Origin: Paenibacillus polygoni
Lineage (GTDB): Bacteria; Bacillota; Bacilli; Paenibacillales; Paenibacillaceae
NCBI RefSeq assembly: GCF_030263935.1
Contig: NZ_CP127162.1
Coordinates: 4,616,001-4,680,000 of the forward strand
DNA: 64,000 nucleotides
Direction of reading: 5' to 3'
This document shows, one piece after another, positions 1 through 7,101 of the stretch; position 1 is the first letter of the stretch; every line of letters begins with the position of its first letter. Both the position numbers and the translations under genes were made by a program. The notes under the pieces are model-generated. The model worked only from the letters and a program-made list of their open reading frames with translations, was not told where the DNA came from and did no database searches.

Positions 1-1196
1 GACTGTGTTAGATCAGCTTCACTCATAATCTGAGCACCCACAATTCGGCGGGATTCTGTCTCATAGATGACTTTTATAAGGACTTTCTCCGCAGTAGGCA
101 TAAACTCAGGACGATAACTATCTTCGATGGTAACAGCTTGGACAGCCATACCTGCCGCTTTTGCCGCAGCTTCTGTTACTCCCGTTCCTGCAATATTCTG
201 CTCATAAATTTTGATTCCTGATGTCCCCTGAGTACCCATATATGGCATCGTAGGGTTTACCAGATTTCGAGCTACAAGCATCCCCATGCGAACCGCATTC
301 GTTGCTAGTGGAATATATGCATTCTGACGAGTTGGATTATAATAGATCGCTGCGCTGTCCCCTGCTGCAAAGATATCAGGATTGCTTGTGCGCATATAAC
401 GATCTACAAGGATCGCTCCATTTGGCATCATATCCACTTTATCCTTGAGTAATGCTGTGTTCGGACGGAATCCAATACAGAGAATAACGAGATCCGTAGG
501 GTATTCTCCTTTATCGGTTACGACCGCAGTGACCTTGCCATCCTTCCCTTCAAATCGGCTTACTTTCTCACCAAGCACAATCTCAATTCCTTTATCCGTA
601 AGCGATTTTTGGATACGGTCCGTAAATTCAACATCAAGATATTTATTTAGAATTCGATCTTCCGCATCGATTAACGTAACTTCCTTCCCATTCATTTGGA
701 ATGCTTCGACGAGTTCAATACCGATGTATCCTGCACCAACGACGGTCACGTGACGTACATCCTTTGATTTCTCGATAATCGTGTTGGAATGGTTATAATT
801 TTTGCACAGAAGTACGTTTTCTAGATCAATCCCCTCAAAGTTTGGAATAATAGGCCAAGAACCGGTTGTCATAATCAGTTTATCGTACGTATCCGTGATT
901 TCCTCGCCTGTTTCTAAGTTGCGTGCTGTCAGCTTGCGCCCCTCTGTGTCAATGTCTGTAACTTCATGCAGCATTTTTGTTTCGACGCCAAGTTCCTTCA
1001 GCTGCTCTGGAGAAGAGTAAAACAACCCATCCGGGTCTTTCACTACCCCGCCAACATACAGCGCAATACCGCAAGAGAGAAAAGAAATATTATCATTACG
1101 CTCGTATACCGTAATCTGAGCATCGGGATAAAGTTTAGCGGTATTCACAATAGCAGCCGTACCTGCGTGTGTACATCCAACAACAGCAATTTTCAT
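1..1196 (-). CDS. nox: NADH oxidase (H2O-forming type), 3' end cut by window edge
   Basis: FAD-dependent pyridine nucleotide-disulfide oxidoreductase of the NADH oxidase/CoA-disulfide reductase family, a cytoplasmic enzyme that reoxidises NADH, usually reducing O2 to water. The visible 398 codons begin MKIAVVGCTHAG, an N-terminal FAD Rossmann motif. They contain the redox cysteine Cys42 in SFLSCGIA, a second NAD-binding Rossmann motif (VVGAGYIG, about residues 152-159), and the late FAD motif AAGDSA. The family is usually about 450 residues, so roughly the last 50 lie outside the window. The start is the ATG at 1196, preceded by AGGAGG at a 9-base spacing. A strong promoter with Rex/Fnr-type boxes lies upstream. 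Water- versus peroxide-forming chemistry and CoA-disulfide reductase activity cannot be separated from sequence alone, but the single Cys42 fits Nox. Confidence 0.9.
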   Translation of the reverse strand, partial: MKIAVVGCTHAGTAAIVNTAKLYPDAQITVYERNDNISFLSCGIALYVGGVVKDPDGLFYSSPEQLKELGVETKMLHEVTDIDTEGRKLTARNLETGEEITDTYDKLIMTTGSWPIIPNFEGIDLENVLLCKNYNHSNTIIEKSKDVRHVTVVGAGYIGIELVEAFQMNGKEVTLIDAEDRILNKYLDVEFTDRIQKSLTDKGIEIVLGEKVSRFEGKDGKVTAVVTDKGEYPTDLVILCIGFRPNTALLKDKVDMMPNGAILVDRYMRTSNPDIFAAGDSAAIYYNPTRQNAYIPLATNAVRMGMLVARNLVNPTMPYMGTQGTSGIKIYEQNIAGTGVTEAAAKAAGMAVQAVTIEDSYRPEFMPTAEKVLIKVIYETESRRIVGAQIMSEADLTQ

Positions 1197-1247
1197 AATA
1201 ATGTTCCTCCTAAGGTTAAATGATCTAAAATCACTTCAAATTTAATT

Positions 1248-1263
1248 TGTGAAAACTTTCACT
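1248..1263. promoter_or_regulatory. Rex/Fnr-type box 3 (downstream copy)
   Basis: TGTGA-AAACTT-TCACT, extended to TTGTGAAnnnnTTCAC, which matches the Rex consensus half-sites except for one base. It lies 52 bases upstream of the nox start and well downstream of the likely transcription start. Confidence 0.5.
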
Positions 1264-1291
1264 AAATAAGCTATAAAAAATTCATGGATAG

Positions 1292-1319
1292 GTGTTCGAT
1301 TCCGCCTATGTGTTCGATT
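1292..1319. repeat. 10-base direct repeat GTGTTCGATT x2
   Basis: GTGTTCGATT occurs at 1292-1301 and again at 1310-1319, an 18-base periodicity, inside the long nox leader. Function is unknown; the spacing of just under two helical turns would suit a protein-binding site, or it may be chance. Confidence 0.4.
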
Positions 1320-1365
1320 TTGTCTGACACATTCTTTTTATAGATTCTCAGGCATTGGTTTGAAT

Positions 1366-1381
1366 TGTGATTTAATTCACT
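1366..1381. promoter_or_regulatory. Rex/Fnr-type box 2
   Basis: TGTGA-TTTAAT-TCACT, one mismatch from the TGTGA-N6-TCACA palindrome. It lies just downstream of the predicted nox transcription start, a position expected for a repressor rather than an activator. Confidence 0.55.
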
Positions 1382-1396
1382 AATGTTTATATCCTG

Positions 1397-1425
1397 ATTA
1401 TAATGTGACATTTTTCACATTGCAA
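1397..1425 (-). promoter_or_regulatory. nox promoter with operator filling the spacer
   Basis: On the minus strand TTGCAA (1420-1425) and TATAAT (1397-1402) are separated by exactly 17 bases, a near-ideal SigA promoter. The perfect palindrome TGTGA-CATTTT-TCACA (1404-1419) occupies 16 of the 17 spacer bases. Both Rex and Fnr/Crp-family proteins bind this kind of motif. Its location between -35 and -10 favours a repressor such as Rex, which leaves DNA when NADH/NAD+ is high. Confidence 0.7.
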
Positions 1426-1669
1426 GCCCCTTTTTATTATTTTCCCAAAATTTTTCGGCTTTTCTTTTGGCTGTTCTGCACTCACTGAGATCTTTATGAA
1501 CAATGTTTCAAATTGTTTTTACAAATATTAAGAGCGAAAAGAGCGAAATAAAGCTAACTTATTGATATTCGTAACGGAAACCTCATCTCATGATTAAATC
1601 TGCAAACTCGAAACGAATCACGGTGAGGCAGCAGACTCATCTCAAACAGAGGTTGTAATTGTAAACCAA

Positions 1670-1699
1670 AAAGCATCACGGGCAAACCCATGATGCTTT
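1670..1699 (-). terminator. Terminator after glutathione peroxidase
   Basis: The stem AAAGCATCA/TGATGCTTT, with an inner GGG/CCC, lies 76 bases beyond the stop of the glutathione peroxidase gene. On the minus strand it is followed by a short, interrupted T tract, so efficiency may be moderate. Confidence 0.6.
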
Positions 1700-1704
1700 C
1701 CTTC

Positions 1705-1735
1705 TATCTATTTTTTCATTTTATCTATTTTTTCA
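1705..1735. repeat. T-rich tandem repeat, 17-base unit
   Basis: TATCTATTTTTTCATTT is followed directly by a second copy of its first 14 bases. It lies between the glutathione peroxidase stop and its terminator and looks like a small slippage duplication. Confidence 0.5.
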
Positions 1736-1774
1736 AGGGAATCATTTATGAAATCTAAGCAACTATTATAGCAA

Positions 1775-2251
1775 TTATAGTAATTTTTCAATAAGTGCTG
1801 TCATTTCTTCTGGAGATTGTTTCGGTTCAAAACGCTCCACAACTTCCCCATTACGATCTACTACAAACTTTGTAAAGTTCCACTGAATATCGCTGCTCTC
1901 TCCGCTTCCAGGTTGTTGCTCTTTCAGGTATTGGAAGATAGGGTGTGTATTATCTCCGTTTACATCAACCTTTGCAAAGACAGGGAAACTTACACCATAG
2001 TTGATTTGGCAAAATTCTTCGGCTTCTTCACTCGAACCCGGTTCTTGTCCACCAAACTGATTGCACGGAAACGCAAGAACGACCAGCCCTTGGTCTTTAT
2101 AACGATCATATATCTTTTGTAAATCCCCATACTGCGGAGTTAGTCCACACTTACTGGCTGTATTCGCGATAACGACTACCTCGCCTTTATACTTCTCTAG
2201 TGAGACTTCCTGATTTGTGGGTGTCACTGCTTGATACGAATAGATAGACAT
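1775..2251 (-). CDS. bsaA: Glutathione peroxidase family thiol peroxidase
   Basis: A 158-residue cytoplasmic peroxidase of the cysteine-type glutathione peroxidase family (BsaA/Gpo of bacilli) that reduces H2O2 and organic hydroperoxides, probably with thioredoxin or bacillithiol-linked donors rather than glutathione. The catalytic Cys35 sits in ANTASKCGLT. The Gln motif FPCNQFGGQEPG and the Trp-Asn motif QWNFTKF complete the classical active-site tetrad. Length matches the single-domain bacterial family. The ATG at 2251 has AGGAGG eight bases upstream. The gene appears monocistronic, with its own terminator, and sits beside nox in an oxygen-handling neighbourhood. No PerR-like operator was recognised in front of it. 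Confidence 0.92.
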   Translation of the reverse strand: MSIYSYQAVTPTNQEVSLEKYKGEVVVIANTASKCGLTPQYGDLQKIYDRYKDQGLVVLAFPCNQFGGQEPGSSEEAEEFCQINYGVSFPVFAKVDVNGDNTHPIFQYLKEQQPGSGESSDIQWNFTKFVVDRNGEVVERFEPKQSPEEMTALIEKLL

Positions 2252-2355
2252 ATATTATTCCTCCTTTTTCTCACTAACTGATTCTAATAATCTATACTAT
2301 ACCCTTTATCCTTCCCTTCAAAATTCTCTATGTAACCCCGCTCTCCCTGCTATTA

Positions 2356-2393
2356 CAAAAAAACAAAGACCAAGGAACCTTTCTTTTCCTTGG
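2356..2393 (-). terminator. Terminator after the YtcJ-like amidohydrolase
   Basis: Stem CCAAGGAA/TTCCTTGG (2370-2393) with an eight-base loop, followed on the minus strand by a T-rich tract (the A run at 2357-2363). Confidence 0.8.
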
Positions 2394-2510
2394 CCAATAT
2401 ACTCACCCTAACTGGGCTTATCTCTCCTTACTTACCTCACATCATTTCTGAACCTTCTAAAGATACTGGTTCAGGTTCAGGTTCGTATTATGAGAATAAA
2501 GCTATACCTG

Positions 2511-4160
2511 CTATACACCATTTCCATAGATGAATTTGCCGTCCCTTAATGTAGCGAAAATCGAAATGTCCTTAATTCGAATCGGCTCTACCTCGGTCGG
2601 ATCTTCCTCTAGAATGACGAAGTCTGCTCTTTTTCCGCTTTCAATCGTTCCTGCCTCTGCTTCTTCAAAATTCAGTTCTGCACCATAACTCGTCATCGCT
2701 CGCAAAGCTGTCAGCGCATCAATTCTTTGCTCCGCACCTAATACTTTGCCGCTGCTTGTTACTCGATTCACCGCGGCCCATACTAAGAATAAAGGCGAGA
2801 TTGGAGTTACCGGGCAATCGGAATGAAGAGTGAACAGAAGCTTAAGCTCCTTTGCCTCTGCAAGCGGACTAATTCTAGCTGCACGCTGCGGCCCCAGAAA
2901 CAGTTTCTCGTGCCGATCTCCCCAGTAATACACATGATTGATAAAAAAGGAACCTGCTACCCCGAGTTTTTGCATACGCTCCAGATCTTCTTTGGTAGCT
3001 GTCTGAACATGCTCGATCCGGTGCCGATGATCACTGCGTGGACTCGATGTTAATACATATTCAAATGCATCTAATATGGAACCAATGGCCCGATCTCCGT
3101 TCCCATGGATTGCGATGCGGAATCCTTTATCATGCCATTCCTTCACTTCTCTATTTAATTCTTCTTGCGATTTAATGAGTTCACCATACCGCTCAGTATC
3201 ACAGAAATACGGCTCTCGAAGTGCACCGGTCAGTCCTTGAATTGACCCATCTTGAAACAGTTTCACGCTGTCGAGCGATGCTCTGCCTCCCGATCGTTCA
3301 CGGAGGTAAGCATCGACCTCACCTGCTGTCATGGATTTCAGTTTTTCATCCTGATTCAGCTTATCGCTCGATATCATGAGCTTCATGCGAAAGGGAATGG
3401 ATTCTTTTTCAATTGCCTTCATACATAAATCAATATCATCTATATCCATACTTACACCCATTTTGGCATCCGTAGAAGTCGTAATTCCCTGAGCTGCATA
3501 AGTATAAGCCTCATCTCGAAGCAAGGAGAGAACTTCTTCTTCACTTGGTCCCGGCAGATGCGAGCCGACAAGGGTTGTCGCTCCTTCATAGAGAATGCCA
3601 TTTAGTTGTCCCCTGTCATCCCTTCCGAGACGACCTCCGGTTGGATCCTGCATGGAATCACTAATACCTGCTATAGATAAAGCCACTGAGTTCGCCACAC
3701 ATAGATGTCCCGAGATGTGATATACCACAACCGGATGGTCCGGGGCAGCTGTGTCGAGATCTTCTTTCGTAGGATGCCTCATGTCGAGTAAAGATGTATC
3801 GTCATACCCGAATCCTACAATCCAGGTATCTTTTCCAACTTCGGATGCCTTTTCAGAAATCCGCTTCTGAATATCAGCGATCGTTTGATTCAGCGGGCTT
3901 TTGCAATCAATAAATCGTTTCAGCATAATGGCACTGATTAAGTGATTGTGTGTTTCAATAAACCCGGGAAGTACCGTTTTCCCTTGGAGATCAATAATCG
4001 CATTGTCGTCAGACAGCGTGATTTCTTCCCGTGCAGGATTCGCTTCCTTCCACAAGGCGCTGATTTTACCATTCTTCACCCCAATTGCTCCTGCTTTATT
4101 GTTATCACCATCTAAGGTCAGCACATTTGCATTGATAAACAACAGATCAAGTTCTATCAT
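2511..4160 (-). CDS. Amidohydrolase family protein (YtcJ-like)
   Basis: A 549-residue metal-dependent hydrolase of the amidohydrolase superfamily, YtcJ/LAF3-like branch. The first metal-binding motif is HNH at residues 71-73 (FIETHNHL). Later conserved pieces are AIHGNGDRA, RHRIEHVQ and LHSDCPVTP, which carry the remaining metal-ligand histidines and the aspartate. The C-terminus ends in the composite beta-domain typical of the family (ESGKRADFVILEEDP). Family members hydrolyse cyclic or acyl amides, but no substrate can be named from sequence. There is no signal peptide, so it is cytoplasmic. The ATG at 4160 follows GGAGG at an 11-base spacing. It is transcribed alone and ends in its own terminator. 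Confidence 0.85.
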   Translation of the reverse strand: MIELDLLFINANVLTLDGDNNKAGAIGVKNGKISALWKEANPAREEITLSDDNAIIDLQGKTVLPGFIETHNHLISAIMLKRFIDCKSPLNQTIADIQKRISEKASEVGKDTWIVGFGYDDTSLLDMRHPTKEDLDTAAPDHPVVVYHISGHLCVANSVALSIAGISDSMQDPTGGRLGRDDRGQLNGILYEGATTLVGSHLPGPSEEEVLSLLRDEAYTYAAQGITTSTDAKMGVSMDIDDIDLCMKAIEKESIPFRMKLMISSDKLNQDEKLKSMTAGEVDAYLRERSGGRASLDSVKLFQDGSIQGLTGALREPYFCDTERYGELIKSQEELNREVKEWHDKGFRIAIHGNGDRAIGSILDAFEYVLTSSPRSDHRHRIEHVQTATKEDLERMQKLGVAGSFFINHVYYWGDRHEKLFLGPQRAARISPLAEAKELKLLFTLHSDCPVTPISPLFLVWAAVNRVTSSGKVLGAEQRIDALTALRAMTSYGAELNFEEAEAGTIESGKRADFVILEEDPTEVEPIRIKDISIFATLRDGKFIYGNGV

Positions 4161-4304
4161 TTCTTAAAAAGCCTCCAGTCAATAAACTCGAAATATCTGC
4201 AAAATCCAGTCCACTTACTATGCCCAAAATAAAACAACTCATGATTTAGCTTGAATCTTCCAAATATTGAGATATAATATAAAAAATTCATGAGATGAGG
4301 AGCT

Positions 4305-4859
4305 ATGGAGATGCAGCCTACATTCGTAACCGAAAGACTAATGCTAAGACCTCTTCAATTAGCGGATGCACCGTTCATACAGAAACTTGCTGGGGAAAAA
4401 GACGTAGCAAGTACCACTCTATCTATTCCTCATCCTTATCCGGATGGTGCAGCCGAATCTTTCATTGCGGCTAATCACGAGAGGTACAGTAAAAACCTAG
4501 GGAGCACCTTTGCCTTGATCTTGAAGGAAACGAATGAACTTCTCGGCTGTGCAGGAATGCATATTGTCAGCGACTATAACAGAGCGGAACTCGGTTACTG
4601 GCTCGGCAAGCCTTATTGGCGACACGGCTACATGACAGAGGCGGTACAGCGTATGATGGAGTATGGATTTAATGAGCTGAAGCTAAACCGAATCTGGGCT
4701 GCTGCGTTAGCTCGAAACCCTGCCTCATCCGCCGTTATGCAGAAGAATGGTATGAAGTATGAAGGAAAGCTTGTACAACATATCAAGAAGTGGGGAGAAT
4801 ACGAAGATCTCGTCTATTACGGCATAACGTTAAGCGAATATGAAACAGCCCTACGTTAA
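4305..4859 (+). CDS. GNAT N-acetyltransferase, RimJ/RimL type
   Basis: A 184-residue acetyltransferase of the RimJ/RimL-type GNAT fold (Acetyltransf_3). It opens with the typical FVTERLMLRPLQLADAP strand-loop and carries the acetyl-CoA pyrophosphate-binding segment around KPYWRHGYMTEAV (about residues 103-115). It ends with RNPASSAVMQKNGM, the family's late CoA-contacting helix. The family acetylates ribosomal-protein N-termini, antibiotics or small amines; the target here is unknown. The start at 4305 follows GATGAGGAG closely, and an in-frame ATG six bases later is also possible. It is divergent from the upstream amidohydrolase and ends in a strong terminator, so it is likely monocistronic. 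Confidence 0.88.
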   Translation: MEMQPTFVTERLMLRPLQLADAPFIQKLAGEKDVASTTLSIPHPYPDGAAESFIAANHERYSKNLGSTFALILKETNELLGCAGMHIVSDYNRAELGYWLGKPYWRHGYMTEAVQRMMEYGFNELKLNRIWAAALARNPASSAVMQKNGMKYEGKLVQHIKKWGEYEDLVYYGITLSEYETALR

Positions 4860-4863
4860 AAAT

Positions 4864-4898
4864 AAAAGAGGCAGATACCAAAAGTATCTGCCTCTTTT
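4864..4898. terminator. Strong hairpin terminator after the GNAT gene
   Basis: A 15-bp perfect stem with a five-base loop; the left arm is AAAAGAGGCAGATAC. It runs into CTTTTCTATATATTTTT on the plus strand and begins five bases after the stop codon. Confidence 0.9.
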
Positions 4899-5068
4899 CT
4901 ATATATTTTTTAGAATGTAATTGAATAATTTCATAACTCATTAAAATGATGAATTTGTAACTATATATAGACAAACAAAACCATTTTGATCTATATATAC
5001 CCCTGATTAAAGCAACTAAAGGTATTATGAAATTGATTCAAGTATTACATCTATTATGAGTAATCTTT

Positions 5069-5094
5069 AGATGGTTACTGGGAGATGGTTACTG
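5069..5094. repeat. 14-bp tandem duplication over the fhuF-like stop codon
   Basis: AGATGGTTACTG occurs at 5069-5080 and 5083-5094 with a two-base GG spacer, so a 14-base unit is duplicated. The duplication spans the stop codon of the reductase gene. Removing one copy would end the protein two residues earlier, so the effect on the protein is slight. Confidence 0.7.
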
Positions 5095-5890
5095 TGCCCC
5101 GCATTTCCTCTGCTCGTGCGTTTCGTTCCTCAGCTGTCATTCTAGGGCATGTAAAACATTTGCGATTCTTCCCATCCGATACTCGGTAGAACTCGCAGCA
5201 GGCGTCCTTCATTCGAAACGGTTCTTCTGCATTTAGCGGATTCTCTATATATACAGGCTCCACATCAAATGGATTCTTTCTCAAATTAAATACATCAGAA
5301 CTAAAACCTTGCACGGACTCTAAGTCTACTCTCAAATACTCTGCAAGATCTTGCTCCCCGCAGGTGAGTCCTCCCTTAAATAGATCAACATAATATATGA
5401 GGACACCCGGTAACTGCTTCCATAACGCTAAAATAGGTACTCTGCCCGCCGCTGCCAATCCCTCTATTATGGGACCAAGTGTCTTAACATAGAACTGCTC
5501 CAGCATCTGTCTGCGTTCAGCTGCATCCCCGTGGTTCACAAGTTTACATTCTTCTGTCTTGTGAAGTACAAAAGATAACTGCGGAGCACCCGTATCACTC
5601 AGTAACATCTGTATGCTTAGGTTCGTGAGGGAGAGATCCACATAGGTACCGCATCTCGATATCATATAATGGGCTGCTGCAAGAAGTCCGCGAACGGTAT
5701 GCATGACATACACCGCAGCTACTCCTGTCGTCTCTGCCTGAAGATGGTGCTGATAAATCTCAAGCCATGGTTTACCATATTCCGGACGGATCAGCTCAAG
5801 TAAGCTAATGTCTCTTACCGATTCAGAGGAGGGCTTTGTATGAATTCCCCCATATTGAGCAAGTACAGCATAATCTAGTGCCATCTTCAT
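5075..5890 (-). CDS. FhuF-like [2Fe-2S] siderophore-iron reductase
   Basis: About 271 residues, related to ferric-siderophore reductases of the FhuF type, which release iron by reduction in the cytoplasm. The diagnostic feature is the C-terminal cysteine set CC-x12-C-x2-C (CCEFYR ... KCFTCPRM), near the unusual CC-x10-C-x2-C [2Fe-2S] site of E. coli FhuF. Several in-frame ATGs lie at 5905, 5896, 5890 and 5884. The ATG at 5890 is preferred because GAGGGAG sits six bases upstream, whereas the earlier ATGs overlap that site. It lies 55 bases after a siderophore-type ABC ATPase and is probably co-transcribed from the Fur-controlled promoter. A 14-base duplication overlaps its stop codon. Confidence 0.8.
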   Translation of the reverse strand: MKMALDYAVLAQYGGIHTKPSSESVRDISLLELIRPEYGKPWLEIYQHHLQAETTGVAAVYVMHTVRGLLAAAHYMISRCGTYVDLSLTNLSIQMLLSDTGAPQLSFVLHKTEECKLVNHGDAAERRQMLEQFYVKTLGPIIEGLAAAGRVPILALWKQLPGVLIYYVDLFKGGLTCGEQDLAEYLRVDLESVQGFSSDVFNLRKNPFDVEPVYIENPLNAEEPFRMKDACCEFYRVSDGKNRKCFTCPRMTAEERNARAEEMRGTVTISQ

Positions 5891-5944
5891 CTTCATCTCC
5901 CTCATTCCTATTCAGATGATTCAGATTATTTCTATTTAACGAAT

Positions 5945-6799
5945 CTATACACCAGCAACCTGGCGTACTTGGGACTGTACTAAACTTTCAACACCGATAA
6001 TTCCTCTGTTCTCCTTACCTGCAAGTGCATATGGCAGACAGAGCGGAACTCCTGTCCGAGGATCTGTTACAATGTCCGCCTCAATCCCGAATACTTCTCT
6101 CAGTACATCTGGCGTCATTACTTCCTTTGGGGTTCCTGTTGCAGCGGCCTTCCCCTGCTTGATCGCAATCATATGATGGGCATAACGAGATGCATGATTT
6201 AGATCATGAACAACCATGACGATCGTGCGTTTTGCCGTAACATTCAGTTCCTCAAGTAACTGCAGCACTTCAAGCTGATGTGCCATGTCAAGGAAGGTAG
6301 TCGGTTCATCCAGAAAAAGAATATCTGTGTCTTGAGCCAGTGCCATAGCAATCCAGGCACGCTGACGCTGGCCACCTGACAACTGATCGATAGGACGGTC
6401 GTGAAACTCCTGAAGACGAGTAGACTCAATGGCCCATTCAATCATCTTCTTATCCTCTGCTTGCAGTGAGCCAAAGCCTTTCTGATAAGGAAAACGTCCA
6501 TAAGATACCAGCTCAGTCACCGTAAGACCTTCCGGCGCAGTTGGATTTTGCGGAAGAATTGCTAATTGTTTCGCCACTTCGCGAGTGGACTGCTTATGAA
6601 TGGATTTCCCGTCGAGCAAAACTTGGCCTGTTTTGGGCTGCATTAGACGAGCCATTGTTTTAAGAATGGTAGACTTCCCAGAGCCGTTAGCACCTACAAG
6701 TGCTGTAATTTTGCCTTGAGGGATTTGTATATTTAGATCATCAACGATTAAACGGTTCTCATAAGCAATGTTTAGTCCTGCAGTTTCCAGGCGAAACAT
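5945..6799 (-). CDS. Iron-siderophore ABC transporter ATP-binding protein (FhuC/YusV type)
   Basis: A 284-residue ATPase of the FecE/FhuC family that would power siderophore or haem import at the membrane. It has Walker A GANGSGKST (about residues 36-44), signature LSGGQRQR, Walker B ILFLDEPTT and the switch histidine in VVHDLNHA. The start at 6799 is chosen because GGAGGAG lies upstream and the family N-terminus MFRLETAGL begins there; an upstream in-frame ATG at 6844 lacks a site. No permease or binding protein is adjacent, so it may be a shared ATPase like YusV of Bacillus subtilis, working with permeases encoded elsewhere. The FhuF-like reductase follows, and a Fur box precedes it. Confidence 0.9.
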   Translation of the reverse strand: MFRLETAGLNIAYENRLIVDDLNIQIPQGKITALVGANGSGKSTILKTMARLMQPKTGQVLLDGKSIHKQSTREVAKQLAILPQNPTAPEGLTVTELVSYGRFPYQKGFGSLQAEDKKMIEWAIESTRLQEFHDRPIDQLSGGQRQRAWIAMALAQDTDILFLDEPTTFLDMAHQLEVLQLLEELNVTAKRTIVMVVHDLNHASRYAHHMIAIKQGKAAATGTPKEVMTPDVLREVFGIEADIVTDPRTGVPLCLPYALAGKENRGIIGVESLVQSQVRQVAGV

Positions 6800-6922
6800 A
6801 AAATCATCTCCTCCACTTGATTGAAAAAGAAAAATTAACATCACATGATGTATGTATGTGTAATATGAAGTTCAGACGAACAACAAATGAAAAATGTATG
6901 ATGATTTATTGTAATCTATTTA

Positions 6923-6952
6923 AAGATACTGATAATCATTATCACTTGTCAA
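6923..6952 (-). promoter_or_regulatory. Fur-controlled promoter of the siderophore ATPase/reductase operon
   Basis: On the minus strand TTGACA (6947-6952) and TATCTT (6923-6928) are 18 bases apart. The spacer holds the perfect 7-1-7 inverted repeat TGATAAT-C-ATTATCA (6930-6944), the classical Fur box. Iron-replete Fur should occlude this promoter. Confidence 0.88.
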
Positions 6953-6997
6953 GTCATCCTTTGTTAGTTTCTACTGCGGGTACACTAAATAAACACA

Positions 6998-7046
6998 TAA
7001 AAAAGACTGTAGGCTAAACTAGGGTAGCCCAGTTTGTCTACAGTCT
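6998..7046 (-). terminator. Terminator after the DEAD-box helicase gene
   Basis: Stem AGACTGTAG/CTACAGTCT with further pairing inside (AAACT/AGTTT and GGG/CCC), followed on the minus strand by TCTTTTTTATG. Confidence 0.85.
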
Positions 7047-7101
7047 GTACACGCCCTCTTTTCAAACGCGTGTTTTGATCTTTAAACCACTTAATATCGA
7101 A

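Larger units (their letters stand above)
1197..1774. other. 578-base intergenic region between nox and glutathione peroxidase
   Basis: No gene is visible here. The nox-proximal half holds the nox promoter and three TGTGA-N6-TCACW boxes, and it implies a nox leader of nearly 200 bases. The distal half holds the glutathione peroxidase terminator and a short T-rich tandem repeat. Between about 1430 and 1660 I see only AT-rich sequence without a clear element. Confidence 0.7.
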
